Shown in pieces: positions 24,918 through 32,357 of a DNA stretch of 64,000 nt (the first letter of the stretch is position 1; each line of letters opens with the position of its first letter). A program made the translations under genes and the position numbers. Below the pieces are notes generated by a model that was given only the letters and a program-made list of their open reading frames with translations, was not told the DNA's origin and did not search any database. Origin of the DNA: Crenobacter cavernae (lineage in GTDB: Bacteria > Pseudomonadota > Gammaproteobacteria > Burkholderiales > Chromobacteriaceae); contig NZ_CP031337.1 in NCBI RefSeq assembly GCF_003355495.1, positions 873,001 to 937,000 on the forward strand. The letters run 5' to 3'.

Positions 24918-25981
24918 GCGCCGCCCCCCGACTTGGCCCCGGGCTCGGCCAACCTGACCTTAGCCTTGTCGGCGAGGAAGCCCGCGCCGTCGACGGCGAC
25001 GACGTCTCCGGCCTTCAGCCCCGACAGCACCTCGACCCTGCCGTCGGCCGCCAGCCCGGTCGCCACCTTCACCTCGCGCGCGACGTCCTTGTCGATCACG
25101 TAGACGACGCGGCCCTGAGGACGCTCTACGAGTGCGCCGGTTGGCACCGCGAGCGCCGCGTGGCGGCCGAGTTCGACCGCCACATTCAGCGTCTCACCGA
25201 CGCGCAAGCGGAGGCCCGGGAACTCGGCGTAGGCGACGCGCGCGCGGCTGGCGGCGTCGAGCCCCGAAGCGAGCGCGACCACCTTGCCGACGCCGTCGCG
25301 GCCGTCGATCTTCACCGTCTGGCCGGCGGCGAGCCTCTCGCCCGCCGCACCCGAAAGCGCGAACCTCACCCGCGACGCGCCGTCGCCGGCGACTAGGAAC
25401 AGCGCCTTGCCAGCCGGCACGTAGTCGCCGACGTTTGCCAGCTTCTGCTCGACGATACCGGCCAGCGGCGCGCGCACCCACGCACGGCCCACATCGCGCT
25501 CACGCGCGCTGGCGGTCGCGCGCGCGGCCTTCAGCTGCGCGTCGAGCGCGGCCAGATCCGCGCGGCTCTTGTCGAGCGCGGCGGCCGAGATGAAGCCCTG
25601 CTGCTCGAGCGACTGGTCGCGTTTGAGCTGGCTTGCCGCCTGGTCGCGCAAGGCGGCAAGGCGCGTCGCCTCGGCCGAGGCGGCACGGCTCGCGTCGGCC
25701 AGGTCGGCCGCTTCCAGCCGCGCGAGCGGCGCGCCGGCGGCGACGCGCTGGCCTTCCTTGACGACGATCTCGAGCACGCGGCCGGCGACCTCGGCGGCGA
25801 CCTCGGGCGCGTTGCCGGCCTCGACCTCGCCATAGGCGCGCGCGGTGTCGACCAGCTCGGTTTTGACCACCTTCGCCACCGAGACCGACACCGCCGGCGG
25901 ACCGCCGGGTTTCTTGGCGGCGTCGCCCTTCGAGCAGGCGACGAGGAACAGGGGCAGGATAAGAAAGAGCAGTTTGCGCAT
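24914..25981 (-). CDS. RND efflux periplasmic adaptor (membrane fusion protein)
   Basis: A 355-residue lipoprotein adaptor linking the RND pump to an outer-membrane channel. It has a lipobox LVAC within MRKLLFLILPLFLVAC, a lipoyl-like domain split around a coiled hairpin (VLEIVVKEGQRVAAGAPLAR, then ARERDVGRAWVRAPLAGIVE), and a C-terminal beta-barrel (VAVELGRHAALAVPTGALVE). The start at 25981 was chosen to place the signal at the N-terminus; an ATG 27 bp upstream is possible. No strong Shine-Dalgarno was found for either. Confidence 0.88.
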   Translation of the reverse strand: MRKLLFLILPLFLVACSKGDAAKKPGGPPAVSVSVAKVVKTELVDTARAYGEVEAGNAPEVAAEVAGRVLEIVVKEGQRVAAGAPLARLEAADLADASRAASAEATRLAALRDQAASQLKRDQSLEQQGFISAAALDKSRADLAALDAQLKAARATASARERDVGRAWVRAPLAGIVEQKLANVGDYVPAGKALFLVAGDGASRVRFALSGAAGERLAAGQTVKIDGRDGVGKVVALASGLDAASRARVAYAEFPGLRLRVGETLNVAVELGRHAALAVPTGALVERPQGRVVYVIDKDVAREVKVATGLAADGRVEVLSGLKAGDVVAVDGAGFLADKAKVRLAEPGAKSGGGA

Positions 25982-26112
25982 GGGGGCGGGAGACTTTGGC
26001 GATGTCATGCAGACCGCGCGCACCGCGCGGCGTTCCGCGCGGGCGGGTCTGTTTACACGCCGTTTACAAAAAGCCCGACAAGGGGCGGGAAAGAAGCGGC
26101 CGCAAGACGCGA

Positions 26113-26137
26113 CGACGCCCGGGCTGGCCGGGCGTCG
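26113..26137 (-). terminator. Hairpin after pyrC
   Basis: A 10-bp stem CGACGCCCGG / CCGGGCGTCG with a 5-nt loop, 13 bp after the pyrC stop on the minus strand. No T run follows, so efficient intrinsic termination is doubtful. Confidence 0.45.
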
Positions 26138-26149
26138 CGTTCAAAACGA

Positions 26150-27223
26150 TCAGTCCTTGAGCTTCCAGCGCACCGGCTCGCCCGCGCGCATCGGCACGAG
26201 TTCCGATTCGCCGAAGACGACGGTATGCGGAACGTACCAGTCCTCTTTTACCAGCGTGACCCTGTCCTCGTTCACCGGCAGATTGTAGAACGCCGGGCCG
26301 TTCAGGCTGGCGAACGCCTCGAGTTGGTCGAGCGCGCCTGCCGACTCGAACGCCTCGGCGTACAGCTCGATCGCCGCGTGCGCGGTATAGAGGCCGGCAC
26401 AGCCGCACGCCGCTTCCTTCGCGCCCTTCGGGTGCGGCGCGCTGTCGGTGCCGAGGAAGAACTTGGCCGAGCCCGACGTCGCGGCCTTCAACAGCGCCTC
26501 GCGGTGGCTCTCGCGCTTGAGGATCGGCAGGCAGTAGTAGTGCGGGCGGATGCCGCCTACCAGCATCGCGTTGCGGTTGAGCAAGAGGTGGTGCGCGGTG
26601 ATGGTCGCCGCGACGTTGGCCGAGGCCGCCGCGACGTATTCGGCCGCCTGGCGCGTGGTGATGTGCTCCATCACCACCTTGAGTTCCGGCAGGCGCGCGA
26701 GCAAGGGTTCGAACACCGTCTCGATGAACACCGCCTCGCGGTCGAAGATGTCGATAGCCGGGTCGGTCACTTCGCCGTGCACCAGCAGCGGCAGGCCGAC
26801 CTCGGCCATCGCCTCGAGCGCCGGCATCGCCTTGCCGAGGCTGGTCACGCCGGCGTCGGAGTTGGTCGTCGCGCCGGCCGGGTAGAGTTTCACGCCGTGC
26901 ACGAAGCCGGAGGCGCGCGCCTTGCGGATCTCGTCCGGCGCGGTCTTGTCGGTCAGGTACAAGGTCATCAGCGGTTCGAAGCTCGAGCCTTCCGGCCGCG
27001 CGGCGATGATGCGCTCGCGGTAGGCGGCGGCCAGTTCGACCGTGGTCACCGGCGGCTTCAGGTTCGGCATCACGATCGCGCGGCCCATCTGGCGCGCGGT
27101 GGCCGGCACGACGGCGGCGAGCGCTTCGCCGTCGCGCAGGTGCAGGTGCCAGTCGTCGGGACGGCGTAGGGTCAGCGTGGCGCCGGCCGGCAGCGGCTCG
27201 GCCATCTTGCGGTAGTCGGTCAT
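26150..27223 (-). CDS. pyrC: Dihydroorotase, class II
   Basis: Zinc enzyme of pyrimidine synthesis that interconverts carbamoyl aspartate and dihydroorotate. At 357 residues it has E. coli PyrC-like length. Metal ligands are visible: His26 and His28 in DWHLHLRD, the carboxylated Lys112 in HGVKLYPAG, and the aspartate in LGTDSAPHPKG. The start at 27223 is used; a second ATG at 27205 would remove six residues. Copies of the repeat at 26463 and 26616 read Ala-Lys or Ala-Asn after Ser. Confidence 0.95.
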   Translation of the reverse strand: MTDYRKMAEPLPAGATLTLRRPDDWHLHLRDGEALAAVVPATARQMGRAIVMPNLKPPVTTVELAAAYRERIIAARPEGSSFEPLMTLYLTDKTAPDEIRKARASGFVHGVKLYPAGATTNSDAGVTSLGKAMPALEAMAEVGLPLLVHGEVTDPAIDIFDREAVFIETVFEPLLARLPELKVVMEHITTRQAAEYVAAASANVAATITAHHLLLNRNAMLVGGIRPHYYCLPILKRESHREALLKAATSGSAKFFLGTDSAPHPKGAKEAACGCAGLYTAHAAIELYAEAFESAGALDQLEAFASLNGPAFYNLPVNEDRVTLVKEDWYVPHTVVFGESELVPMRAGEPVRWKLKD

Positions 27224-27250
27224 TTGAGTGCCTTATTTCTCAATGGGTGA

Positions 27251-27481
27251 TTATTTGCGGCGCAGCACCATGCGGAACTTGCCTTCTTCGGTGGTCGACG
27301 ATTCGACGAGGCCGTTGCCGGTCTGGCGGCAGAACGCCTCGAAATCCTTGGGCGCGCCGGGGTCGGTGGCGATCACTTCGAGCACCTGGCCGCTCACCAT
27401 GTCGGCGAGCGCCTTCTTGGCGCGCAGGATCGGCAGCGGGCAGTTGAGGCCGGACAGGTCGAGCCGTTTATCCAGTTGCAT
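27251..27481 (-). CDS. TusA-family sulfurtransferase
   Basis: A 76-residue TusA/SirA-like protein: LDLSGLNCPLPILRAKKAL holds the conserved CPxP motif with the active Cys14, followed by the two-layer sandwich ending in GKFRMVLRRK. Such proteins pass persulfide sulfur to tRNA thiolation or other pathways. The start at 27481 gives the usual family length; upstream in-frame sequence is not conserved in style. It lies 27 bp upstream of pyrC and may be cotranscribed with it. Confidence 0.88.
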   Translation of the reverse strand: MQLDKRLDLSGLNCPLPILRAKKALADMVSGQVLEVIATDPGAPKDFEAFCRQTGNGLVESSTTEEGKFRMVLRRK

Positions 27482-27597
27482 GCAGTATTTCCGGGCGTAA
27501 GCGCGGCCGGCGCGGCGGAACGCGCGGTCTTGAGCTTGGGTTACAATCGATCCTTTATTGTACCGCCGCCGCTGACTCGGCGCGCGCCGTAACCGCC

Positions 27598-28368
27598 ATG
27601 TGTGTGATCGCCCTCGCCTACAAGAGCCCCGCGCTCGGCCCGCTGTTCCTCGTCGCCAACCGCGACGAGCGCTACGCGCGCCCGGCAGCGCCGCTTTGCT
27701 ACTGGCCCGACGCACCTCATGTCCTCGGCGGGCGCGACCTCGAGGCGGGCGGCAGCTGGCTGGCGATCGGCCACACTGGACGCTTCGCCGCGCTGACCAA
27801 TATCCGCAACGGCCGGCCGCAGCCGGGCCGGCTGTCGCGCGGCTTGCTGGTGCGCGATTTCGTCACCGGCATTGCTACCGTGCGCGACTTCGCGGCCGGC
27901 TTGTCCGCGCACCGCGCCGACTACGCGCCGTTCAACCTGCTCTACGGCGACATGTCTGACCTCTTCCATTACCACAGCGTGACGGGCGCGCTGACAAGGC
28001 TGACGCCCGGCATCCACACGCTGTCGAACGCGACGCTCGACACGCGCTGGCCGAAGACCGAAAAGTTGGCCGAGCGCCTGGCCGCGTGCAGTCGCCGGCC
28101 GTCCGCGGCCGAGGCGTTCGGCTGGCTCGCCGACCGCGCCGAGGCGCCGACCGATCGGCTGCCCAATACCGGCGTCGGCCTCGCGCTGGAAAAGATGCTG
28201 TCGCCGGTCTTCATCCACGGCCGCGACTACGGCACGCGCGCCTCGATGGTGATCTCGGCCAACGCGCGCGGCGACGTCGACTTTGCCGAACGCAGCTTCG
28301 GGCCTTCCGGCCGCGAAACCGGCCTCGTCTCTTACACCCTACGCCTAGCCCCAAGGAGAAACGCGTGA
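27598..28368 (+). CDS. NRDE (TANGO2-like) family protein
   Basis: A 256-residue protein starting MCVIALAYKSPALGPLFLVANRDERYARP, with the NRDE signature (Asn-Arg-Asp-Glu at 21-24) and an N-terminal Cys2 that could act as an Ntn-type nucleophile after Met removal. Bacterial members are conserved but of unclear role; the eukaryotic relative TANGO2 is linked to lipid and haem handling. The gene overlaps the next by 4 bp (GTGA) with AAGGAG before it, so the two form an operon. Confidence 0.85.
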   Translation: MCVIALAYKSPALGPLFLVANRDERYARPAAPLCYWPDAPHVLGGRDLEAGGSWLAIGHTGRFAALTNIRNGRPQPGRLSRGLLVRDFVTGIATVRDFAAGLSAHRADYAPFNLLYGDMSDLFHYHSVTGALTRLTPGIHTLSNATLDTRWPKTEKLAERLAACSRRPSAAEAFGWLADRAEAPTDRLPNTGVGLALEKMLSPVFIHGRDYGTRASMVISANARGDVDFAERSFGPSGRETGLVSYTLRLAPRRNA

Positions 28369-28874
28369 TTTCACGCAAGCTACTCGCCGCCACGCTCATC
28401 GGCCTCGCCTTCACCGCGCACGGCGAAACCCGCCGGACCTACAACACCAACTACGCGTTCGACAGCGACAAGCCGTGGGTTGAGTCCGAGTACGCGCTGC
28501 CCGCCTACCCGAAACAGGCCGCGTGGCTGCCCTTCTTCGTCCATCGCGACTACCCGAACCAGGCCCAGGCCGACGCATCCACCCTGTCGCTCGGCGACGA
28601 CGGCGTCGTGCGCTACGTGCTGCGCCAGACGAGCCCGTCCGGCGCGAAGAACGACAGTCTCGAGGGACTGCGCTGCCGCACCCGGGAACTGAAAAACTAC
28701 GCCTTCGGCGACGCCGTCAACAGCCGCTGGATCGAGTCGCTCAAGCCCGCGTGGCGTAAAATCGACACGGACGACCGCGTGCGCAAGGCCTTGCATGAGA
28801 TCGTCTGCCCGGACAACTGGGAACCCAAGTCGGCCGAGGCCGCGGTGAGCCTGCTGAAAAAAGCGGCCAACTGA
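28365..28874 (+). CDS. CNP1-like family secreted protein
   Basis: A 169-residue protein with a GTG start after AAGGAG. It has a signal peptide (KLLAATLIGLAFTAHGETR). The mature part (WLPFFVHRDYPNQAQADASTL, VVRYVLRQTSPSGAKNDSLE, EGLRCRTRELKNYAFG) matches the CNP1-like family found in betaproteobacteria, function unknown. Two Cys (RCRTRE and IVCPDNW) probably pair in the periplasm. It is translationally coupled to the NRDE gene. Confidence 0.8.
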   Translation: MISRKLLAATLIGLAFTAHGETRRTYNTNYAFDSDKPWVESEYALPAYPKQAAWLPFFVHRDYPNQAQADASTLSLGDDGVVRYVLRQTSPSGAKNDSLEGLRCRTRELKNYAFGDAVNSRWIESLKPAWRKIDTDDRVRKALHEIVCPDNWEPKSAEAAVSLLKKAAN

Positions 28875-28883
28875 GCCTGCGAA

Positions 28884-28932
28884 GGCCGCTAAGGTAAACC
28901 CCTCGGGCGGGGGATTGCCCGCCTTGGCGGCC
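28884..28932 (+). other. Long structured hairpin after the CNP1-like gene
   Basis: GGCCGCTAAGG pairs with CCTTGGCGGCC (11 bp with one G-T pair) around an inner C-rich/G-rich segment that can form a second stem. No T run follows. It may be a 3' stabilising structure or a small structured RNA; no known RNA class was recognised. Confidence 0.4.
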
Positions 28933-28952
28933 GGGCGGACGACGGACAGAAT

Positions 28953-28976
28953 CATCGGATGATGTTTATTCCGATG
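28953..28976 (+). other. Hairpin just before the EamA transporter start
   Basis: CATCGGA and TCCGATG form a 7-bp stem with a 10-nt loop, ending 12 bp before the start codon, where a ribosome binding site should lie. No clear Shine-Dalgarno is present, so translation may be structure-controlled or leaderless. Confidence 0.35.
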
Positions 28977-28988
28977 TACTAACGCGTC

Positions 28989-29879
28989 ATGCCCCCCTTC
29001 CTCGCCGGTTGTCTGCAGGTGCTGCTGTCCGCCGCCGCCTTCGGCGCGATGGCGATCTTCGCCAAGCTCGCCTACCAGAGCGGCCTTAATGCGCCGCAAC
29101 TCTTGTTCTGGCGTTTCGCGATCGCCGCGCTGGCGCTCGCGCCGCTGATCGTCTGGCGCCGGCTGCCGTGGCCGTCGTGGCGGACGACGCTCGGCCTCGC
29201 GGCGATGGGTGGCGCCGGCTACGCCGCCGCGTCGCTGTGCTACTTCGCCGCGCTGAACTACGCCGCCGCCGGCACGGTGGCGCTCTTGCTCTATCTCTAC
29301 CCGGCTCTGGTCATCCTGCTCGCGCGCGTACTGCACGGCGAAGCGCTCACGCGCCGACGGCTGTCCACGCTCGCGCTCGCGCTGACCGGCCTCGCCGTCA
29401 CCGTCGGCCTCGACCTCACCGGCCATCCGCTCGGCTTCGTGCTCGGCGTCGCCGCCGCGCTGTGCTACGCCGCTTATATCGTCGCCGGCGGCCGGCTGTC
29501 GGGCGCTTCGCACCCGCTGGTCGGCGCGTTCATCGTGATCGCCGCGGCGGCGCTGAGCAACACCGCGGTCGTCGCGACGCAGGGCTTCAAAGTGCCCGAT
29601 ACGCCGGCCGCCTGGTCGGCGGTGCTGATGCTCGCGCTGGTTTCCACCGTCGCCGCCATCGTCGCCTTCCTCGCCGGCCTGTCCAAGATCGGCGCGACGC
29701 GTGCGTCGCTGCTGTCGACGGTAGAGCCGCTGGTGACGCTGCTCTTGGCCGCAGCGGTGCTCGGCGAGCCGCTGACCGCCGCGCAGTTCGTCGGCGGCGC
29801 GCTGATCCTGTCGGCGGTCGCGCTGATCGCGCGCGAGTCCGAACCGAGGCGTGCGCTGCTGGCCGACCTGCGCGACTGA
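28989..29879 (+). CDS. EamA/DMT family transporter
   Basis: A 296-residue inner-membrane protein with ten hydrophobic segments in two EamA repeats (LQVLLSAAAFGAMAIFAKLA for the first; GVAAALCYAAYIVAGGRL beginning the second). Members export metabolites such as amino acids. The late conserved segment LLSTVEPLVTLLLAAAVLGEPLT is typical. The substrate cannot be assigned. It ends at a bidirectional repeat-based terminator. Confidence 0.88.
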   Translation: MPPFLAGCLQVLLSAAAFGAMAIFAKLAYQSGLNAPQLLFWRFAIAALALAPLIVWRRLPWPSWRTTLGLAAMGGAGYAAASLCYFAALNYAAAGTVALLLYLYPALVILLARVLHGEALTRRRLSTLALALTGLAVTVGLDLTGHPLGFVLGVAAALCYAAYIVAGGRLSGASHPLVGAFIVIAAAALSNTAVVATQGFKVPDTPAAWSAVLMLALVSTVAAIVAFLAGLSKIGATRASLLSTVEPLVTLLLAAAVLGEPLTAAQFVGGALILSAVALIARESEPRRALLADLRD

Positions 29880-29894
29880 GCGCCGCCCCAAACG

Positions 29895-29931
29895 AAAAAG
29901 GTTGGCCGAGCATGAGCTCGGCCAAGCTTTT
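29895..29931. terminator. Bidirectional terminator built from inverted repeats
   Basis: TTGGCCGAGC and GCTCGGCCAA form a 10-bp stem with an ATGA loop; after one G-G mismatch the stem continues with AAAAG / CTTTT. It holds the 9-mer at 29902 and 29917 and separates convergent genes. Confidence 0.88.
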
Positions 29932-29955
29932 CACTTCCATCAGATACCCGTCGAT

Positions 29956-30660
29956 TCAGCGCTTCGCGCACGCCCGCCCGGGCTCGCCGGGCAACTTTGC
30001 AGTCGGTACGACGCAGATGAGACGCTTCACCGTCGCGAGGTCGTCGTCCAGCGAGTCGCGCGTCGGCGGCGCGGGCAGCCGCGTCACCAGCCATTCGGCC
30101 CAGACGAACTCTGCGAAGTAGCCGTCGCCCGACTTGCCGACGAAGCCGGCATCCTCGGCATAGCCGGCGAGCGAACGCCACGGATCGTCCGGCAGCTCGG
30201 CCAACGTTGCCGGTAATTTTTCGGGCGGCAGCGGCCGCCCGGCCGCATCGCGCAGCCACGCCCAGTGCCGCGCCTGCATATCGTTCCAAAAAGTCGTGGC
30301 CTTATCCAAGCGGCCGACCAGCCGCGCCGGTACTTCGCGCTGGCCGAGCCTCAACAGCGCACGGCTCTGGTGGTGCCGGTCGACGAGGTACAGTGCCCCG
30401 TCCGGCCCTGCCACCAGCGGCACGCGGCGCTTCTTCAGCCGCTTCTCTAGCGCGTCGGGCGACAGCCCGGCCAAGCTGGCCGCCTCGTCCTCGACGCGCA
30501 TCAGCCCGACCGCCGGCTGGGTCGGACGCAGGCTGGCTAGCGTGGCGACGCAGCGGGTCCCGACCTCAAGCTTGGCCGAGCAGACCGGCTCGGCCGCCGC
30601 GGTGCCGGCCAGGAAAAAGACGCAAAAAAAGGCGGCCATAAGCCGCCCCCTCGTCGTCAT
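29956..30660 (-). CDS. Secreted ParB/sulfiredoxin-like (ParBc_2) protein
   Basis: A 234-residue protein with a signal peptide (LMAAFFCVFFLAGTAAAEP). The mature part has DGALYLVDRHHQSRALLRLGQ and NDMQARHWAWLRDAAGRP, which fit the ParBc_2 putative ParB-like nuclease family. Secretion makes a chromosome-partitioning role unlikely. An internal ATG seven codons later (30639) is an equally possible start. The gene overlaps moaC by 4 bp and is the last gene of the long minus-strand run from mraZ. Confidence 0.72.
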   Translation of the reverse strand: MTTRGRLMAAFFCVFFLAGTAAAEPVCSAKLEVGTRCVATLASLRPTQPAVGLMRVEDEAASLAGLSPDALEKRLKKRRVPLVAGPDGALYLVDRHHQSRALLRLGQREVPARLVGRLDKATTFWNDMQARHWAWLRDAAGRPLPPEKLPATLAELPDDPWRSLAGYAEDAGFVGKSGDGYFAEFVWAEWLVTRLPAPPTRDSLDDDLATVKRLICVVPTAKLPGEPGRACAKR

Positions 30661-31139
30661 TGCGCATCCACCTTCCAGTGTCCGCTCTTGCCGCCCTCCT
30701 TCTCCAACAGGCGCATCCCGTCAATCACCATGCCGCGGTCGACCGCCTTGCACATGTCGTAGATGGTCAACAGGCCGACGCTGACCGCGGTCAGCGCCTC
30801 CATCTCGACGCCGGTGCGGCCGACCGTCTCGGCGCTCACCTCGATGCGCACCGCGCTGTCCTGTTCCGACAATTCGAACTCTACCGTGACGCGCGTCAGC
30901 CCGATCGGGTGGCACAGCGGGATCAGCTCGCCGGTGCGTTTGGACGCCATGATCGCCGCGAGGCGCGCGATGCCGATCACGTCGCCCTTCTTGTGGCCGC
31001 CGCCCTTGATCAGCGCAAAAGTAGACGGCAGCATGCGGATCCAGCCCTCGGCGACGGCGCGTCGCGCGGTCTCGGCCTTGGCGCCGACGTCGACCATATG
31101 GGCCTGGCCGGATTCGTCGAAATGGGTCAGTGGCGACAC
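30657..31139 (-). CDS. moaC: Cyclic pyranopterin monophosphate synthase
   Basis: Second enzyme of molybdenum cofactor synthesis, making cPMP from the MoaA product. At 160 residues it is normal length. Conserved parts: the N-terminal THFDESGQAHMVDVGAK, IPLCHPIGLTRV, VEMEALTAVSVGLLTIYDMCKAVDRGM. It follows the 60-residue membrane protein gene by 10 bp. Other moa/moe genes are not in the window. Confidence 0.95.
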   Translation of the reverse strand: MSPLTHFDESGQAHMVDVGAKAETARRAVAEGWIRMLPSTFALIKGGGHKKGDVIGIARLAAIMASKRTGELIPLCHPIGLTRVTVEFELSEQDSAVRIEVSAETVGRTGVEMEALTAVSVGLLTIYDMCKAVDRGMVIDGMRLLEKEGGKSGHWKVDAQ

Positions 31140-31149
31140 GGGAAATCCT

Positions 31150-31332
31150 TTAGAACAGAAGACGGCGCGCGAGCCAGAACAGCGCGATCAGGCCGGCGAC
31201 GTAGGCCGACCAGCGGATCGCGGCGCGGGCGCGCCACAGGTAATCACGATTGCGCGTCAGCGCGTAACAGATCAGCGCCCAGCCGAGCACCAGCGCGAGG
31301 ACGACGAGCCACAGCCGGAACAGCCACAGCAT
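31150..31332 (-). CDS. Small membrane protein, function unknown
   Basis: A 60-residue protein with two hydrophobic segments (FRLWLVVLALVLGWALICYAL and AYVAGLIALFWLARRLLF) joined by an Arg-rich loop. It lies 12 bp after lpxC and 10 bp before moaC with the same orientation, so it is probably part of the transcript. The family is not recognised. The tight packing and membrane pattern support a real gene. Confidence 0.6.
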   Translation of the reverse strand: MLWLFRLWLVVLALVLGWALICYALTRNRDYLWRARAAIRWSAYVAGLIALFWLARRLLF

Positions 31333-31344
31333 GACGGCGAGCCC

Positions 31345-32259
31345 TCAGGCCACCGCGGGCAGGCGGTGGAAGCTCGACGGCGCCTCGTCCGGGTGCGTGA
31401 AACGCACCGTCTCGTAGGCGTCGGGGCGGGCCAGCAGTTCGCGCAACAGCTTGTTGTTCAGCGCGTGGCCGGACTTGTGGCCCGAGAAGGCGGCGATCAG
31501 CGGATGGCCGACGACGTAGAGGTCGCCGATCGCGTCGAGGATCTTGTGGCGGACGAACTCGTCGGGAAAGCGCAGCCCTTCCGGGTTCAGCACGTACTCG
31601 TCGTCGATCACGATCGCGTTGTCGAGGCTGCCGCCGAGGCCGAGGCCGTTCTTGCGCATGTACTCGACCTCGTGCATGAAGCCGAAGGTGCGCGCGCGCG
31701 AGATCTCGTCGATATAGGAGCGGCGGGCGAAGTCGATCTCTACCGTCTGCGGCGCGAGGTTGAACGCCGGGTGGTTGAAGTCGATCGACAGCGTGACCTT
31801 GAAGCCGTCGTGCGGCTCGAGGCGTACCCACTTGTCGCCCTCGACCACTTCGACCGGTTTCAGCACGCGGATGAAGGCCTTGGGCACCGGCTGTTCGACG
31901 ATGCCGGCGCTCTGCAACAGGAAGATGAACGGCGCGGCGGACCCGTCCATGATCGGGATCTCCGCCGCCGTCACTTCGACGATCAGGTTGTCCAGCCCTA
32001 GCCCCGCGAACGCCGACATCAGGTGCTCGATGGTGCCCACGCGCACGCCGGTGTCGGTCACCAGCGTGGAGGAGAGTCGCGTGTCGTTCACCAGCGCCGG
32101 ACGCACGTTCACATCCACCGCTTCGGGCAGGTCGGTGCGGCGAAACACGATGCCGGTGTCGGGCGGCGCCGGCAAGAGGGTGAGTTTCACCCGCTCGCCG
32201 GAGTGCAGCCCCACTCCGGTCGCCGTGATCGGCTGTTTCAGCGTGCGCTGCAGGATCAT
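31345..32259 (-). CDS. lpxC: UDP-3-O-acyl-N-acetylglucosamine deacetylase
   Basis: Zinc enzyme for the first committed step of lipid A synthesis. At 304 residues it matches E. coli LpxC (305). Zinc ligands are at canonical positions: His79 in GTIEHLMS, His238 and Asp242 in VRHKILDAIGD; catalytic His265 is in SGHALNNK. The gene follows ftsZ at the end of the dcw cluster, as in many gammaproteobacteria and betaproteobacteria, and the roughly 100-bp AT-rich gap before it probably carries its own promoter. Confidence 0.97.
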   Translation of the reverse strand: MILQRTLKQPITATGVGLHSGERVKLTLLPAPPDTGIVFRRTDLPEAVDVNVRPALVNDTRLSSTLVTDTGVRVGTIEHLMSAFAGLGLDNLIVEVTAAEIPIMDGSAAPFIFLLQSAGIVEQPVPKAFIRVLKPVEVVEGDKWVRLEPHDGFKVTLSIDFNHPAFNLAPQTVEIDFARRSYIDEISRARTFGFMHEVEYMRKNGLGLGGSLDNAIVIDDEYVLNPEGLRFPDEFVRHKILDAIGDLYVVGHPLIAAFSGHKSGHALNNKLLRELLARPDAYETVRFTHPDEAPSSFHRLPAVA

Positions 32260-32357
32260 GGTTCACCTGTTCGGGTCAAGTTTATTGACGCCGATTTTAG
32301 CACAAGCCGTCGCCGGGACTGATCGATTAAACCGTTAATATCTATAGTGTTACGCTA

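Noticed and set aside
21477..25103. Long plus-strand open frames opposite the RND pump and its adaptor
   Set aside because: Composition is Gln/Arg/His-rich without domains; the minus-strand genes are unmistakable AcrB-like and fusion-protein sequences.
7831..29931. Palindromic repeats considered as a CRISPR array or REP/BIME elements
   Set aside because: Copies are dispersed over the window, not regularly spaced, most are single and inside genes, and no cas gene is present. REP elements are rarely inside coding sequence.
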